From: Eleftheria terrae
Lineage (GTDB): Bacteria; Pseudomonadota; Gammaproteobacteria; Burkholderiales; Burkholderiaceae_C
Length of the DNA stretch: 64,000 nucleotides
Assembly (NCBI RefSeq): GCF_030419005.1
Contig: NZ_CP106951.1
Coordinates: forward strand, 4,588,001-4,652,000
Reading direction: 5' to 3'
In this document: in pieces, positions 27,519 to 36,142 of the stretch
How the letters are laid out: each line of letters opens with the position of its first letter
Numbering within the stretch: position 1 is the first letter of the stretch
Program-made: the position numbers and the translations under genes
Notes under the pieces: model-generated
Database searches by the model: none
What the model saw: the letters and a program-made list of their open reading frames with translations, nothing else
Told to the model about the DNA's origin: nothing

Positions 27519-28415
27519 ATGTTCCCGATCTACGAGCCGGCTTCCTTTGGCTGGTTCCTGGCCCTGGCGCTGTACTGGGGCAGCCTGCCCTTCGCCCTGG
27601 GGCTGTGCGCACTGGCGGTGGCCCTGTGGCGGCGCCAGCCGCGCCCGCGGGTGAGGGCGGCGGTGGTGACGCTGCTGGCGCTGTTGTTCATCGACGCGCG
27701 CTTCATCGAGCCGCAGCGGCTCACTGTGCGCGAGACCCGGCTGCACCTGGGCGTGCCCCTGAAGGTGGCGTTGATCGCCGACTACCATCTCGGCGTCTTC
27801 AAGGGCGAAGGCTACCTGCGGCGGGTGGTGGAGCGGCTCAACGAGCTGCCGGTGGATGCGGTGCTGATCGCCGGCGACCACACCTACGAGCCCGATCGTC
27901 CGGTGGAGGAGCTGCTGGCGCCGCTGGCCGCACTGCGCCACCCGGTGTATTCGGTGCCCGGCAACCACGACGAGGGCATGCCGGGCCCGCCGCTGGCGCG
28001 GCCGCTGCGGGCGGCGCTGCTGCAGCATGGTGTGCAGCCGGTGGAGCGCCGCTGGATCGACGCGGGGCCGTTCGTGGTGTTCGGCGTGCGTGACTGGGCC
28101 GCGGCCCACGATGCCACGCGCCTGCTGCCGCAGCTGCCGCCGGGCAAGCCGCGCCTGGCCCTGATGCACAACCCCGACGCCGCGATGGAGCTGCCACGGG
28201 GCGCCGCCACGCTGGCGCTGGCCGGCCATACCCACTGCGGCCAGGTGCGCATCCCGGGCCTGTACCGCCGCATGATCTCCACCCATGAGCCCTTCGACGG
28301 CGGCTTCTACACCTTCCCGCCGGTGCCCACCTTCGTGACCTGCGGCCTGGGCGAGGTGAAGCTGCCGATGCGATTCCTCAACCCGCCGGCCATCGACGTG
28401 CTGGACCTGCGCTGA
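27519..28415 (+). CDS. Membrane-anchored metallophosphoesterase
   Basis: Predicted 298-aa calcineurin-like phosphoesterase. ATG 27519 is preceded by GGAGAGG. Two N-terminal transmembrane segments (about 10-35 and 46-62) are followed by the catalytic domain. Metal and catalytic motifs are D88-Y-H90 in 'IADYHLGVF', 'IAGDHTY' (Asp with His in place of the usual Asn), 'GNHDEG' and 'GHTHCGQVRIPGLYR'. The layout resembles YaeI/YkuE-type enzymes, some of which act on lipids such as UDP-diacylglucosamine, rather than the soluble ligase-associated PdeM nuclease. It lies between an unknown gene and the ligase, so a repair role cannot be excluded. The substrate is unknown. Confidence 0.86.
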   Translation: MFPIYEPASFGWFLALALYWGSLPFALGLCALAVALWRRQPRPRVRAAVVTLLALLFIDARFIEPQRLTVRETRLHLGVPLKVALIADYHLGVFKGEGYLRRVVERLNELPVDAVLIAGDHTYEPDRPVEELLAPLAALRHPVYSVPGNHDEGMPGPPLARPLRAALLQHGVQPVERRWIDAGPFVVFGVRDWAAAHDATRLLPQLPPGKPRLALMHNPDAAMELPRGAATLALAGHTHCGQVRIPGLYRRMISTHEPFDGGFYTFPPVPTFVTCGLGEVKLPMRFLNPPAIDVLDLR

Positions 28416-28428
28416 GCGCCCAAGCGCC

Positions 28429-30117
28429 ATGGAAGCCTTCGCCCGCCTGTATGCCGAGCTGGATGCCAGCACCCGCACGCTCGACAAGGTGGCGGCGCTG
28501 CGCCGCTACTTCAGCGAGGCGGCCCCGGCGGATGCGGCCTGGGCGGTGTACTTCCTGGCCGGTGGCCGGCCGCGCCAACTCATCCCCACCCGCCAGCTGC
28601 GTGCGCTTGCCTGCGAGGTGGCCGGCATCGACGACTGGCTGTTCGAGGAAAGCTACCAGGCCGTGGGCGACTTGGCCGAAACCATCGCCCATGTGCTGCC
28701 GCCCGCCACCGGGCTGACCGGGGTGGGGCTGGCCGAATGGGTGGAGCAGCGCCTGCTGCCATTGCGCGGCCTGGCGCCCGAGGTCCAGGCCGAGCGCATC
28801 CGCAGCTACTGGCAGGAGCTGGACTGGGCCGGCCGCTTCCTGCTGGCCAAGCTCATCGGTGGCGGCTTCCGGGTCGGTGTGTCGCGGCTGCTGGTGACCC
28901 GCGCGCTGGCCGAGCATGCCGGCCTCGACCCCAAGGTGGTGGCGCAGCGCATGATGGGCTTCACCGCGATGGTGGCCGACGGCAGCGCCCGGCCGGACGC
29001 CACCCGCTATGCCGCGCTGCTGTCGCAGGAGGACGCGGCGGGCGGCGGCGACGCCGGCCAGCCCTACCCGTTCTTCCTGGCGCACCAGGTGGAGCTGCCG
29101 CTGGCGCGCTTCGAGGAACGCCTGGGCCGGCCGTCGGACTGGCTGGTGGAATGGAAGTACGACGGCATCCGCGGCCAGCTGGTCAAGCGCCGTGGCGAGG
29201 TGTGGCTCTGGTCGCGTGGCGAGGAGCTGGTGACCGACCGGTTTCCCGAAGTGGTGGCGCTGGCCTGCGAGCTGCCTGACGGCACCGTGCTCGACGGTGA
29301 GGTGGTGGTGTGGAAGGACGGGCGGCCGGCCCCGTTCGCGCTGCTGCAGCAGCGCATCGGCCGCAAGACGCTGACCAAGAAGGTGCTGGCCGAGGCGCCG
29401 GCCAGCTTCATCGCCTACGACGTGCTCGAATGGCAGGGCCAGGACGTGCGCGGCCAGCCGCAATGGCAGCGCCGCGAGCTGCTGCAGGCGATGTCCCTGC
29501 CGCTGTCGCCGCTGGTCGAGGCGGCCGACTGGGCGGCGCTGGCGGCGCTGCGCGAGCAGTCGCGCGAGCGCGGTGTGGAAGGCTTCATGCTCAAGCACCG
29601 CCAGGCCGCCTATGGCGTGGGCCGCACCAAGGCCGACGGCACCTGGTGGAAGTGGAAGATCGACCCGATGAGCGTCGATGCGGTGCTCATCTACGCGCAG
29701 CGCGGGCACGGCCGGCGCGCCAGCCTCTACACCGACTACACCTTTGCCGTCTGGAGCCGCCCGCCGGCCAATGCGGCCGAGGCGCAGCAGGTGGTGGACG
29801 CCATCGAGCGGCGCGAGCCACCGGAGGCGGGCGGCTTGCAGCTGGTGCCGTTCGCCAAGGCCTATTCGGGGCTGACCGACGAGGAGTTCCGCCGCATCGA
29901 CGCGGTGATCCGCCGCACCACGCTGGAGAAGTTCGGCCCGGTGCGCAGCCTGAAGCCGACGCTGGTGTTCGAGCTCGGCTTCGAAGGCATCAACCGCAGC
30001 GGCCGGCACAAGAGCGGCATCGCGGTGCGCTTTCCCCGCATGCTGCGCATCCGCGACGACAAGCCGCTGCACGAGGCGGACACGCTGCAGTCGCTGGAGG
30101 CGCTGCTGGCGTTGTGA
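28429..30117 (+). CDS. ATP-dependent DNA ligase (ligase-associated repair type)
   Basis: Predicted 562-aa ligase that seals nicks by an AMP-lysine intermediate; it is additional to the cell's NAD-dependent LigA. An N-terminal helical DNA-binding domain (1-200) leads to the adenylation domain with catalytic Lys243 in 'EWKYDGIRGQL'. Further motifs are 'DGEVVVW', 'EGFMLKHR' and 'WWKWKIDPMSVDAVLIYAQ'. The C-terminal OB fold has 'GRRASLYTDYTFAVW'. The length and 'RQLIPTRQLR' start match the family found with Lhr-type helicase and MBL exonuclease. It is the last gene of the run that starts at nudB, 13 bp after the metallophosphoesterase gene. Confidence 0.93.
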   Translation: MEAFARLYAELDASTRTLDKVAALRRYFSEAAPADAAWAVYFLAGGRPRQLIPTRQLRALACEVAGIDDWLFEESYQAVGDLAETIAHVLPPATGLTGVGLAEWVEQRLLPLRGLAPEVQAERIRSYWQELDWAGRFLLAKLIGGGFRVGVSRLLVTRALAEHAGLDPKVVAQRMMGFTAMVADGSARPDATRYAALLSQEDAAGGGDAGQPYPFFLAHQVELPLARFEERLGRPSDWLVEWKYDGIRGQLVKRRGEVWLWSRGEELVTDRFPEVVALACELPDGTVLDGEVVVWKDGRPAPFALLQQRIGRKTLTKKVLAEAPASFIAYDVLEWQGQDVRGQPQWQRRELLQAMSLPLSPLVEAADWAALAALREQSRERGVEGFMLKHRQAAYGVGRTKADGTWWKWKIDPMSVDAVLIYAQRGHGRRASLYTDYTFAVWSRPPANAAEAQQVVDAIERREPPEAGGLQLVPFAKAYSGLTDEEFRRIDAVIRRTTLEKFGPVRSLKPTLVFELGFEGINRSGRHKSGIAVRFPRMLRIRDDKPLHEADTLQSLEALLAL

Positions 30118-30134
30118 ACGGTGTTGCAGCGCTT

Positions 30135-30152
30135 GCGCCGCATGCGCGGCGC
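30135..30152. terminator. Hairpin between convergent ligase and diguanylate cyclase genes
   Basis: A perfect 7-bp stem GCGCCGC/GCGGCGC with a 4-nt ATGC loop occupies the 45-bp gap between the two convergent genes. No T-run follows on either side, so termination in both directions is suggested by position only. Confidence 0.35.
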
Positions 30153-30162
30153 GCACGGCCGC

Positions 30163-32118
30163 TCAGGGGGCCGGCTCGAAGGTCTCGCTCTTCACCGTGT
30201 GGCGGCCGGCTTCCTTGGCTTCGTAGAGCAGCGCGTCGGCCCGGGCGAAGACCGCCTGGGGATCGCGGTGCGGACTGCCGGGGGGCAGGTAGAGCAGGCC
30301 GGCGCTGATCGTCACGCGGCCATGCGGCGAGCCCTCATGCGGCAGGGCCAGGCGGGCCACCTCGGCACACAGCGACAGCACGAAGCCGTGGGCGGCGGCC
30401 GCATCGCGGCCGAGGAAGATGACGGCGAACTCCTCGCCGCCGAGCCGGAAGAAGCGGTCGCCGGCGCGCTGCAGCCGGCGCCGTACCGCCGTGCTGACGG
30501 CCTGCAGCGCGCGGTCGCCCTGCGGGTGGCCGTAGCGGTCGTTGTAGGCCTTGAAGTGGTCCACGTCGAGCAGGGCCAGGGCCAGGCCCTCGCTGCCGCG
30601 CGCCTTGCGGCGCAGCTCGGGGCCGAACACCTCGTTGAAGTGGCGGCGGTTGTAGGCGCCCGTCAGTTCGTCGGTGATGGCCATCTCGGCCAGCCGCTGG
30701 TTGGCGGCCTCCAGGGCCTGGGTGCGTTCGCGCACCTGGTGCTCCAGCTGCTCGCTGAGCGCAGTCTTGGCTTCCAGGGCGGCGCGTTCGGCGCCCAGTT
30801 TCTCGGCCTCCAGCTGGTTCATGCGGTCGGCCAGGCCGAAGGCCAGCAGCACGAATTCGAGGGCCGAGCCCACCTGCAGGCCATGCTCGGTCAGGGCGTT
30901 CGCCGGCAGCACCCCCAGCATGCGCAGCATGTAGAGCACCAGGCCCACCGCCAGCCCGAACCAGGCCAGCAGGTAGTAGCGCGCTGGCCGCGAGCCGCGG
31001 CGCCACAGCACCGCGCCGGTCCAGACACTCACTGCCACGCCGAACAGGCCCACCGGCACCAGCAGCATGTAGCTGGCGGCATAGAAGCCGGCCAGCGGGG
31101 GCAGCAGGCACACTACATCGAGCGCCAGCAACGCCAGCAGTACCCGGTGCAGGCGCGGTGCAAGCAGGCGCGTCTGCAGGTAGTGGATGGCAAAAATGCC
31201 GTGCGCAATGAAGCCGCAGCCGGCCGCGATGGGTACCACCTGGTTGGCCAGCGTCGGGTGCTCGGGCCACCAGTACTGGAAGGCGAAGCCGCGGAAGGCG
31301 AAGTTCCAGACGAAAAACGACGCCAGGTAGGCCGCATAGTGGGCATGCAGCGCGGTGCGGGTGGAGGCGTAGAGGAAGAGGTTGTAGAGCAGCAATGCCA
31401 GCAGCGCGCCGTAGTAGAGGCCGTAGGCAAAGCGTTCGCGGCCGGCCGATTCCAGCAGGCTCTGTGGCTCCCACAGGCGCAGCTGGGCCGCCTCGTGCAG
31501 GCCGTCGGCACTGGCCAGGCGCAGGTAGACCTCGACCATCTCGCCCGCCTCCAGCCGCAGCGGGAACAGCCAGTGCGGGTGGGCCACCGGGCGGCTGGCG
31601 AAGGGCTGGCGGTCGCCGGTGTGCCAGGCCCGCAGCGGCTGGCGGGCGCCGGCATGCACCAGCCAGACCTGCACGTCGTCGTGCAGCGGTTGCGCCAGCT
31701 CGAGCACCGCCTGAGCCGGGGTGTCGGCGGGCAGCGGGTGCTGCAGGCGCACCCTCAGCCACCAGACCGAGCGTGAGAAGCCCGGGTTCAGCGGGGTGGC
31801 GCCGCCCGCGCGCCACTGTTGCAGCGGCAAGGCCAGCACCTCGGGCAGTTGCAGCCGGCCGTGCGGGTCTTCGAGCACCTCCACCTGGGGCGACAGGTCG
31901 CGCGGCCAGCCCGGGGCCGGCCCGAGTACCGAGGCGGCCGGCAACGGCCCGGCCAGGGGCGGCCCGCTGTCCGCCGCCATCGCCCGGCCGGTGGCTGCCA
32001 GCGCGAGCAGGACGGCGGCGGCGAGCCACAACAGCCAGCGTATCGCGACGGGCAGCCTGGCGGACTTGACGCGTGATTGCCGAGCGGTGGCGAAGGGAGG
32101 GAGGCGGTGCTGCTGCAA
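30163..32118 (-). CDS. 7TMR-DISM diguanylate cyclase (GGDEF)
   Basis: Predicted inner-membrane cyclic-di-GMP synthase of about 651 aa. A signal peptide ('WLLWLAAAVLLALAATGRAMA') precedes a periplasmic beta-rich 7TMR-DISMED2-like sensor that may bind carbohydrate. Seven transmembrane helices and a short coiled coil ('LEAKTALSEQLEHQVRERTQAL') follow. The GGDEF domain has active site GGEEF and the feedback I-site RAGD five residues before it, so product inhibition is likely. The start is uncertain. TTG 32118 gives a sensible leader, but no ribosome site is seen, and Arg-rich in-frame ATG (32241) and GTG (32259) codons lie further upstream. It is divergent from folE. Confidence 0.85.
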   Translation of the reverse strand: MQQHRLPPFATARQSRVKSARLPVAIRWLLWLAAAVLLALAATGRAMAADSGPPLAGPLPAASVLGPAPGWPRDLSPQVEVLEDPHGRLQLPEVLALPLQQWRAGGATPLNPGFSRSVWWLRVRLQHPLPADTPAQAVLELAQPLHDDVQVWLVHAGARQPLRAWHTGDRQPFASRPVAHPHWLFPLRLEAGEMVEVYLRLASADGLHEAAQLRLWEPQSLLESAGRERFAYGLYYGALLALLLYNLFLYASTRTALHAHYAAYLASFFVWNFAFRGFAFQYWWPEHPTLANQVVPIAAGCGFIAHGIFAIHYLQTRLLAPRLHRVLLALLALDVVCLLPPLAGFYAASYMLLVPVGLFGVAVSVWTGAVLWRRGSRPARYYLLAWFGLAVGLVLYMLRMLGVLPANALTEHGLQVGSALEFVLLAFGLADRMNQLEAEKLGAERAALEAKTALSEQLEHQVRERTQALEAANQRLAEMAITDELTGAYNRRHFNEVFGPELRRKARGSEGLALALLDVDHFKAYNDRYGHPQGDRALQAVSTAVRRRLQRAGDRFFRLGGEEFAVIFLGRDAAAAHGFVLSLCAEVARLALPHEGSPHGRVTISAGLLYLPPGSPHRDPQAVFARADALLYEAKEAGRHTVKSETFEPAP

Positions 32119-32378
32119 GGAAACCCGATAGTGGCGCCTGGCGCGGTTTCGGGCAAGGGCAGCGCCCGGAGGTCGGTGGCGGCGGCAGGGCAATCGGCGC
32201 CTGCGCTCATGCCGTGCCGGCCCCTGATAGCATCGGCCCATCGCGCGCCGCGGGCCCACAGGCCGGCGGGCGCGCGCCGCCTTGTGCGGTCGATGCCTTG
32301 TTCGTCGCCCTGCCGGTCCGCTGGTACGGCCCGCGTGCAGTTTCCTTCGATGGTCGTCTTGTCTCCTTGCCTTTCATC

Positions 32379-33212
32379 ATGAGTGCTTCGCCCCCGGTCT
32401 CCACGACCCTGGCTGCCGACGCCGGCGGCTCCCTTCGAGCAGAGGACGCAGCCGCGGCAGTCGCCGCTGGCGCCTCGCCTGGCGCCCTGGCGGCCGGGCC
32501 GTTGCCGGCCCCGGCCGAGACGGTGGACGGCGTGCCGGTGTCGGTGCGCATCCGCGAGCGCATCAAGGCGGCGCAGCAGCGTTTCCATGCCAACGACAAC
32601 ATTGCCGACTTCATCGAGCCCGGTGAACTGGAGGCGCTGCTCGACGAAGTGCAGCAGAAGATGGCCGGCGTGCTGGAGAGCCTGGTCATCGACACCGAGA
32701 GCGACCACAACACCCAGGACACCGCGCGCCGGGTGGCGAAGATGTACCTGCAGGAGGTGTTCAAGGGCCGCTACGCCAAGATCCCTCCGGTCACCGAGTT
32801 CCCCAATGCCGAGCGGCTCAACGAGCTGATGATCGTCGGGCCGGTGACGGTGCGCAGCGCCTGCTCGCACCATTTCTGCCCGATCCTCGGCCGGCTGTGG
32901 ATCGGCGTGATGCCGAACGAGCATTCGAATCTGATCGGCCTGTCCAAGTACGCCCGGCTGGCCGAATGGATCATGAGCCGCCCGCAGATCCAGGAGGAAG
33001 CGGTGACCCAGGTGGCCGACTTGCTGCAGGAGAAGATGCAGCCGGACGGCCTGGCCATCGTGATGGAGGCCGACCATTTCTGCATGCAATGGCGCGGCGT
33101 GAAGGACATGGATTCAAAGATGATCAACAGCGTGATGCGCGGCTCCTTCCTGAAGGACCCCAGCCTGCGCCGCGAGTTTCTGTCCCTGCTGAACACCAAC
33201 AAGAGGTCGTGA
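32379..33212 (+). CDS. folE: GTP cyclohydrolase I
   Basis: Converts GTP to dihydroneopterin triphosphate, the first step of folate/pterin synthesis; NudB (at 23.2 kb) acts on the product. Predicted 277 aa, longer than the usual 180-220 because of a low-complexity Ala/Gly/Pro N-terminal extension of about 45 residues. The zinc ligands of the canonical type are present: Cys162 and His165 in 'ACSHHFCP', and Cys235 in 'DHFCMQWRGVKD'. 'HNTQDTARRVAKMYLQEVF' is also typical. ATG 32379 has no strong ribosome site, so the true start could be internal. The BLUF gene begins 16 bp downstream. Confidence 0.93.
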   Translation: MSASPPVSTTLAADAGGSLRAEDAAAAVAAGASPGALAAGPLPAPAETVDGVPVSVRIRERIKAAQQRFHANDNIADFIEPGELEALLDEVQQKMAGVLESLVIDTESDHNTQDTARRVAKMYLQEVFKGRYAKIPPVTEFPNAERLNELMIVGPVTVRSACSHHFCPILGRLWIGVMPNEHSNLIGLSKYARLAEWIMSRPQIQEEAVTQVADLLQEKMQPDGLAIVMEADHFCMQWRGVKDMDSKMINSVMRGSFLKDPSLRREFLSLLNTNKRS

Positions 33213-33228
33213 AGAAGGAGCTGTCGCC

Positions 33229-33645
33229 ATGCTGATCCGCTTGCTGTATGCCAGCCGGGCCGCCCAGGCCCTCAACCACGAGGCCGTGGAGGCCATCCTC
33301 GCGCAGTCGCGCCGCCGCAATCCGGGCCTGGGGCTGACCGGCCTCCTGTGCTATGGCGGCGACGTCTTCATGCAGGTGCTCGAGGGCGGGCGCGAGGCGG
33401 TCAACCGGCTGTATGCCGAGATCGTCTGCGACCCGCGGCACCAGGACGTGACGCTGCTGCACTACGAGGAGATCAGCGAGCGGCGCTTCGCTGGCTGGAC
33501 CATGGGCCAGGTCAACCTGGCGAAGATCAACCCGTCGATCCTGCTCAAGTACTCCGAGCGGCCGGTGCTGGACCCGTATGCGGTGTCGGGGCGGGCCTCG
33601 ATGGCCTTGCTGGACGATCTCATCGCCACCGCCTCCATCCTCTGA
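33229..33645 (+). CDS. BLUF-domain blue-light photoreceptor (stand-alone)
   Basis: Predicted 138-aa flavin-binding light sensor. The key residues of the BLUF photocycle are all present: Tyr7 in 'LLYASR', Asn31 in 'RNPGLGLTG', Gln49 in 'FMQVLEGG', and Trp90/Met92 in 'FAGWTMG'. The C-terminal about 40 residues form the capping helices seen in short BLUF proteins such as PixD and BlrB. There is no output domain, so it must act by protein contact. AAGGAG lies before ATG and folE ends 16 bp upstream, so the two are co-transcribed. A GGDEF gene is divergent just beyond folE. Links to c-di-GMP enzymes are known for other short BLUF proteins (PapB, for example). Confidence 0.93.
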   Translation: MLIRLLYASRAAQALNHEAVEAILAQSRRRNPGLGLTGLLCYGGDVFMQVLEGGREAVNRLYAEIVCDPRHQDVTLLHYEEISERRFAGWTMGQVNLAKINPSILLKYSERPVLDPYAVSGRASMALLDDLIATASIL

Positions 33646-33865
33646 GGAGCGCGGTGCTCGGCGACTGCGCGGGCCGTCCTGGCTTCTGCGGTGCTCGCCG
33701 TACCGGGCTTCGGCTGCGCTTCTCGAAGGCAAGCCGGGCCCGCTCGCTCCCCGCTTTCGCCGCGCCCCGGTTCCTGGCTCGCCTGCGGCATCCTGAAGGG
33801 GCGTGTGCGGTTCCTGCGGTTTCGTTTTCCACCTATTCGCTGCCGGCTCGCTGGCGCGGCATCGA

Positions 33866-34774
33866 ATGTCTGCTCTTGCCTTTGCTCTCGTGATCGTTGC
33901 GGCGCTGCTGCATGCAGCGTGGAATCTGGTGGCCAAGAAGGCCGGCGGGGACAACCGCTTCGTGCTGTTGACCGCCGTCATGATCGTGGTGGTCTGGCTG
34001 CCGGTCGGGCTGTGGGCGGCATGGCCGGCCGAGGGGCGGGCCGGGTTGCCGGGCTGGGGCTGGCGCGAATGGGGCTTCGTGCTGGCCAGCGGGGTGGTGC
34101 ACCTGGCCTATTTCGTGACCCTGCTGCGCGGGTATCGGGCCTCTGACCTCACCGTGGTCTACCCGGTGGCGCGCGGCACCGGGCCGCTGCTGAGCTCGGT
34201 GTTTGCGGTGCTGGTGCTGGGCGAGCACCTGTCGAGCCTCGGCGGGGCGGGGGTGCTGGGCGTCACGCTGGGGGTCTTCCTGATCGCCGGCGGGCCCGGG
34301 CTGCTGAAGTCGCTGATGGGGCAGTCGGGCGACGCGGCCCAGCGGGCCCGCGTGAAGGCGGGGCTGCTCTACGGCGCGGCCACCGGCTGCCTGATCGCGG
34401 GCTACACCGTGATCGACGGCTATGCGGTCAAGCACCTGCTGATCTCGCCCATCCTGATCGACTACTTCGGCAACCTGCTGCGCATTCCCTTCCTGCTGCC
34501 GCAGGCGCTGCGTCGCCGCGGCCACACCTGGGAAGCCTGGCGCCTGCAGTGGCGCCATGCGCTGGTGGTGGCGCTGCTGAGCCCGATGGCCTACGTGCTG
34601 GTGCTGTATGCGACGCGCCTGGCGCCGCTGAGCCATGTGGCACCGGCCCGCGAGGTGTCGATGCTGTTCGCCGCCCTCATCGGCGGCCGCCTGCTCGGCG
34701 AGGGCGACCGCTGGCTGCGCCTGCTCGGCGCGGCCTGCATCGCAGTCGGCGTGATGGCCCTGGCCCTGGGCTGA
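33866..34774 (+). CDS. EamA/DMT-superfamily transporter
   Basis: Predicted 302-aa inner-membrane permease with ten hydrophobic helices in two repeats. The first starts 'LAFALVIVAALLHAAWNLVAKKAGG', typical of EamA proteins. The phrases 'VVYPVARGTGPLLSSVFAVLVLGEHLS' (end of repeat 1) and 'SHVAPAREVSMLFAALIGGRLLGE' (repeat 2) are the family's paired signatures. ATG 33866 is chosen because the first helix begins there; upstream in-frame codons are non-coding in character and no strong ribosome site is seen. The substrate (metabolite export) is unknown. It converges with the next gene, 10 bp away. The 220 bp before it hold no visible feature. Confidence 0.85.
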   Translation: MSALAFALVIVAALLHAAWNLVAKKAGGDNRFVLLTAVMIVVVWLPVGLWAAWPAEGRAGLPGWGWREWGFVLASGVVHLAYFVTLLRGYRASDLTVVYPVARGTGPLLSSVFAVLVLGEHLSSLGGAGVLGVTLGVFLIAGGPGLLKSLMGQSGDAAQRARVKAGLLYGAATGCLIAGYTVIDGYAVKHLLISPILIDYFGNLLRIPFLLPQALRRRGHTWEAWRLQWRHALVVALLSPMAYVLVLYATRLAPLSHVAPAREVSMLFAALIGGRLLGEGDRWLRLLGAACIAVGVMALALG

Positions 34775-34784
34775 CGGCCGGCCG

Positions 34785-35984
34785 CTACTGGCCGAACATG
34801 CCCTTGATCACGTCGCCCATGCCTTCGACCATGCCGCCCAGGCTGACGCCGAGCGACTCGGCGAGGCCGGCCGCGACCTTGGTGGCCAGGTCCTCGTTGA
34901 TCGAGAAGTTGGGATCGTCGAGCCGGCCTTCGAGGGTGAACTTCAGCTCCAGCCGGTCCTTCTTGGTCAGGGCCGCCAGCACCGCCTGGCGTGGCAGGCC
35001 GGCAAAGGTGGCCAGCGCGCCGCTGCTGTGCAGCTCCAGCCCGACCAGGCTGAGCTGGCCCGGTGCCCGCAGGTGCTGCTTGCGCACCGTGGCGTCCAGG
35101 CGCAGGTCCATCGCACCGCGGCGCACGCCGGCGTCGGCCACCTTGATCAGGTAAGGCTGCAGCGCCACCAGGTCGACACCGCGGAAGTCGGCGCTGAGCT
35201 TGGCATCCTTCGTCGCCATCGTGAGTTCGCCACCGATCTTGACGCGCCCATCGCGCTGCACGCCCTTGAGCACCCCGTCGAGCTGGACCCGGGTGGCGGT
35301 GTCCAGTGCTGGCAGGTCGAGCGGCCCGACCTGCGCCTGCAGGCCTTCCAGCCGCAGCTTCAGCGGCTGCCGCCGCACCGAGGCGTCGTAGAACTCCAGC
35401 ACCGCGTCCTTCAGCACCACCTCGCCAATGTGCACCGGCAGGCCGCCACCGCTGCTGACGGGGGCCGGCTCCTCGGCAGCGGAGGCGGGCAGCGAGACCT
35501 TGCGCGGCCGCGCCGGGCCCGGCTTGCGGGCGGCAGGCTCCGGCCGGGTCAGGGCCGGCAGCACGCGCAGTCGCCCGTCACGGGTGCGCAGCATGGAGAC
35601 ATAGCCGTCTTCCACCGTGATGCGGCGGATGCGCACTTCGGCGGTCAACAGGCTGCGCAGCTCGGGCACGACCAGCACCCGCCGGGCACGCAGCTCGTCC
35701 TCGGCCGGCCAGCGGCCAGGGCCGGCCTGCTCGCCGCGCACCCGCACGTCGAGCGCCTCCACGCCGGACCAGCCGACGACCAGGCTGCCGACCTCGCTGC
35801 GCGGCCCGAGCGCGGACTCGACCTGTGACTTCAACTGCTGCACCGCGACGCGAAAGCCGATCGCGCCCAGCACCGCCAGCACCAGCAGCACGGCCAGCGC
35901 CACGCGCAGCAGGCGGCGCCGTCGTCCGGCGGGCGCGGCGGGGCCGGGCGGGGGGGCATCGGGTGCAGGGGAGATCGTGTTCAC
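34785..35984 (-). CDS. AsmA/DUF748-like envelope protein
   Basis: Predicted protein of about 399 aa with one N-terminal transmembrane helix after a basic patch ('GRRRRLLRVALAVLLVLAVLGAIGF') and a long periplasmic beta-rich part. Phrases such as 'VRIRRITVEDGYVSMLR', 'HIGEVVLKDAVLEFYDASV' and 'LSADFRGVDLVALQPYLIKVADAGVRRGAMDL' match the DUF748/AsmA-like proteins. That group is related to bridge-like lipid-transfer proteins of the envelope. A Pro-rich linker lies near residues 160-190. The start is uncertain: GTG 35984 or TTG 36023, neither with a clear ribosome site. Function is unknown. Confidence 0.75.
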   Translation of the reverse strand: MNTISPAPDAPPPGPAAPAGRRRRLLRVALAVLLVLAVLGAIGFRVAVQQLKSQVESALGPRSEVGSLVVGWSGVEALDVRVRGEQAGPGRWPAEDELRARRVLVVPELRSLLTAEVRIRRITVEDGYVSMLRTRDGRLRVLPALTRPEPAARKPGPARPRKVSLPASAAEEPAPVSSGGGLPVHIGEVVLKDAVLEFYDASVRRQPLKLRLEGLQAQVGPLDLPALDTATRVQLDGVLKGVQRDGRVKIGGELTMATKDAKLSADFRGVDLVALQPYLIKVADAGVRRGAMDLRLDATVRKQHLRAPGQLSLVGLELHSSGALATFAGLPRQAVLAALTKKDRLELKFTLEGRLDDPNFSINEDLATKVAAGLAESLGVSLGGMVEGMGDVIKGMFGQ

Positions 35985-36142
35985 GGCGACAGGCAAGTGC
36001 GAAGCGGGAGCAGGATTGTGCAAGAGCCGGCGGCCGGATGCCGCGCGCCTGCAGGCGCCCGGGGCGCCGGTCGAGAGGGCCGGGCGTCGACCGACAATGG
36101 CAGCTTACGCCTGACCGCCGCGGCCCGCCGCGCTGCCTTCCG

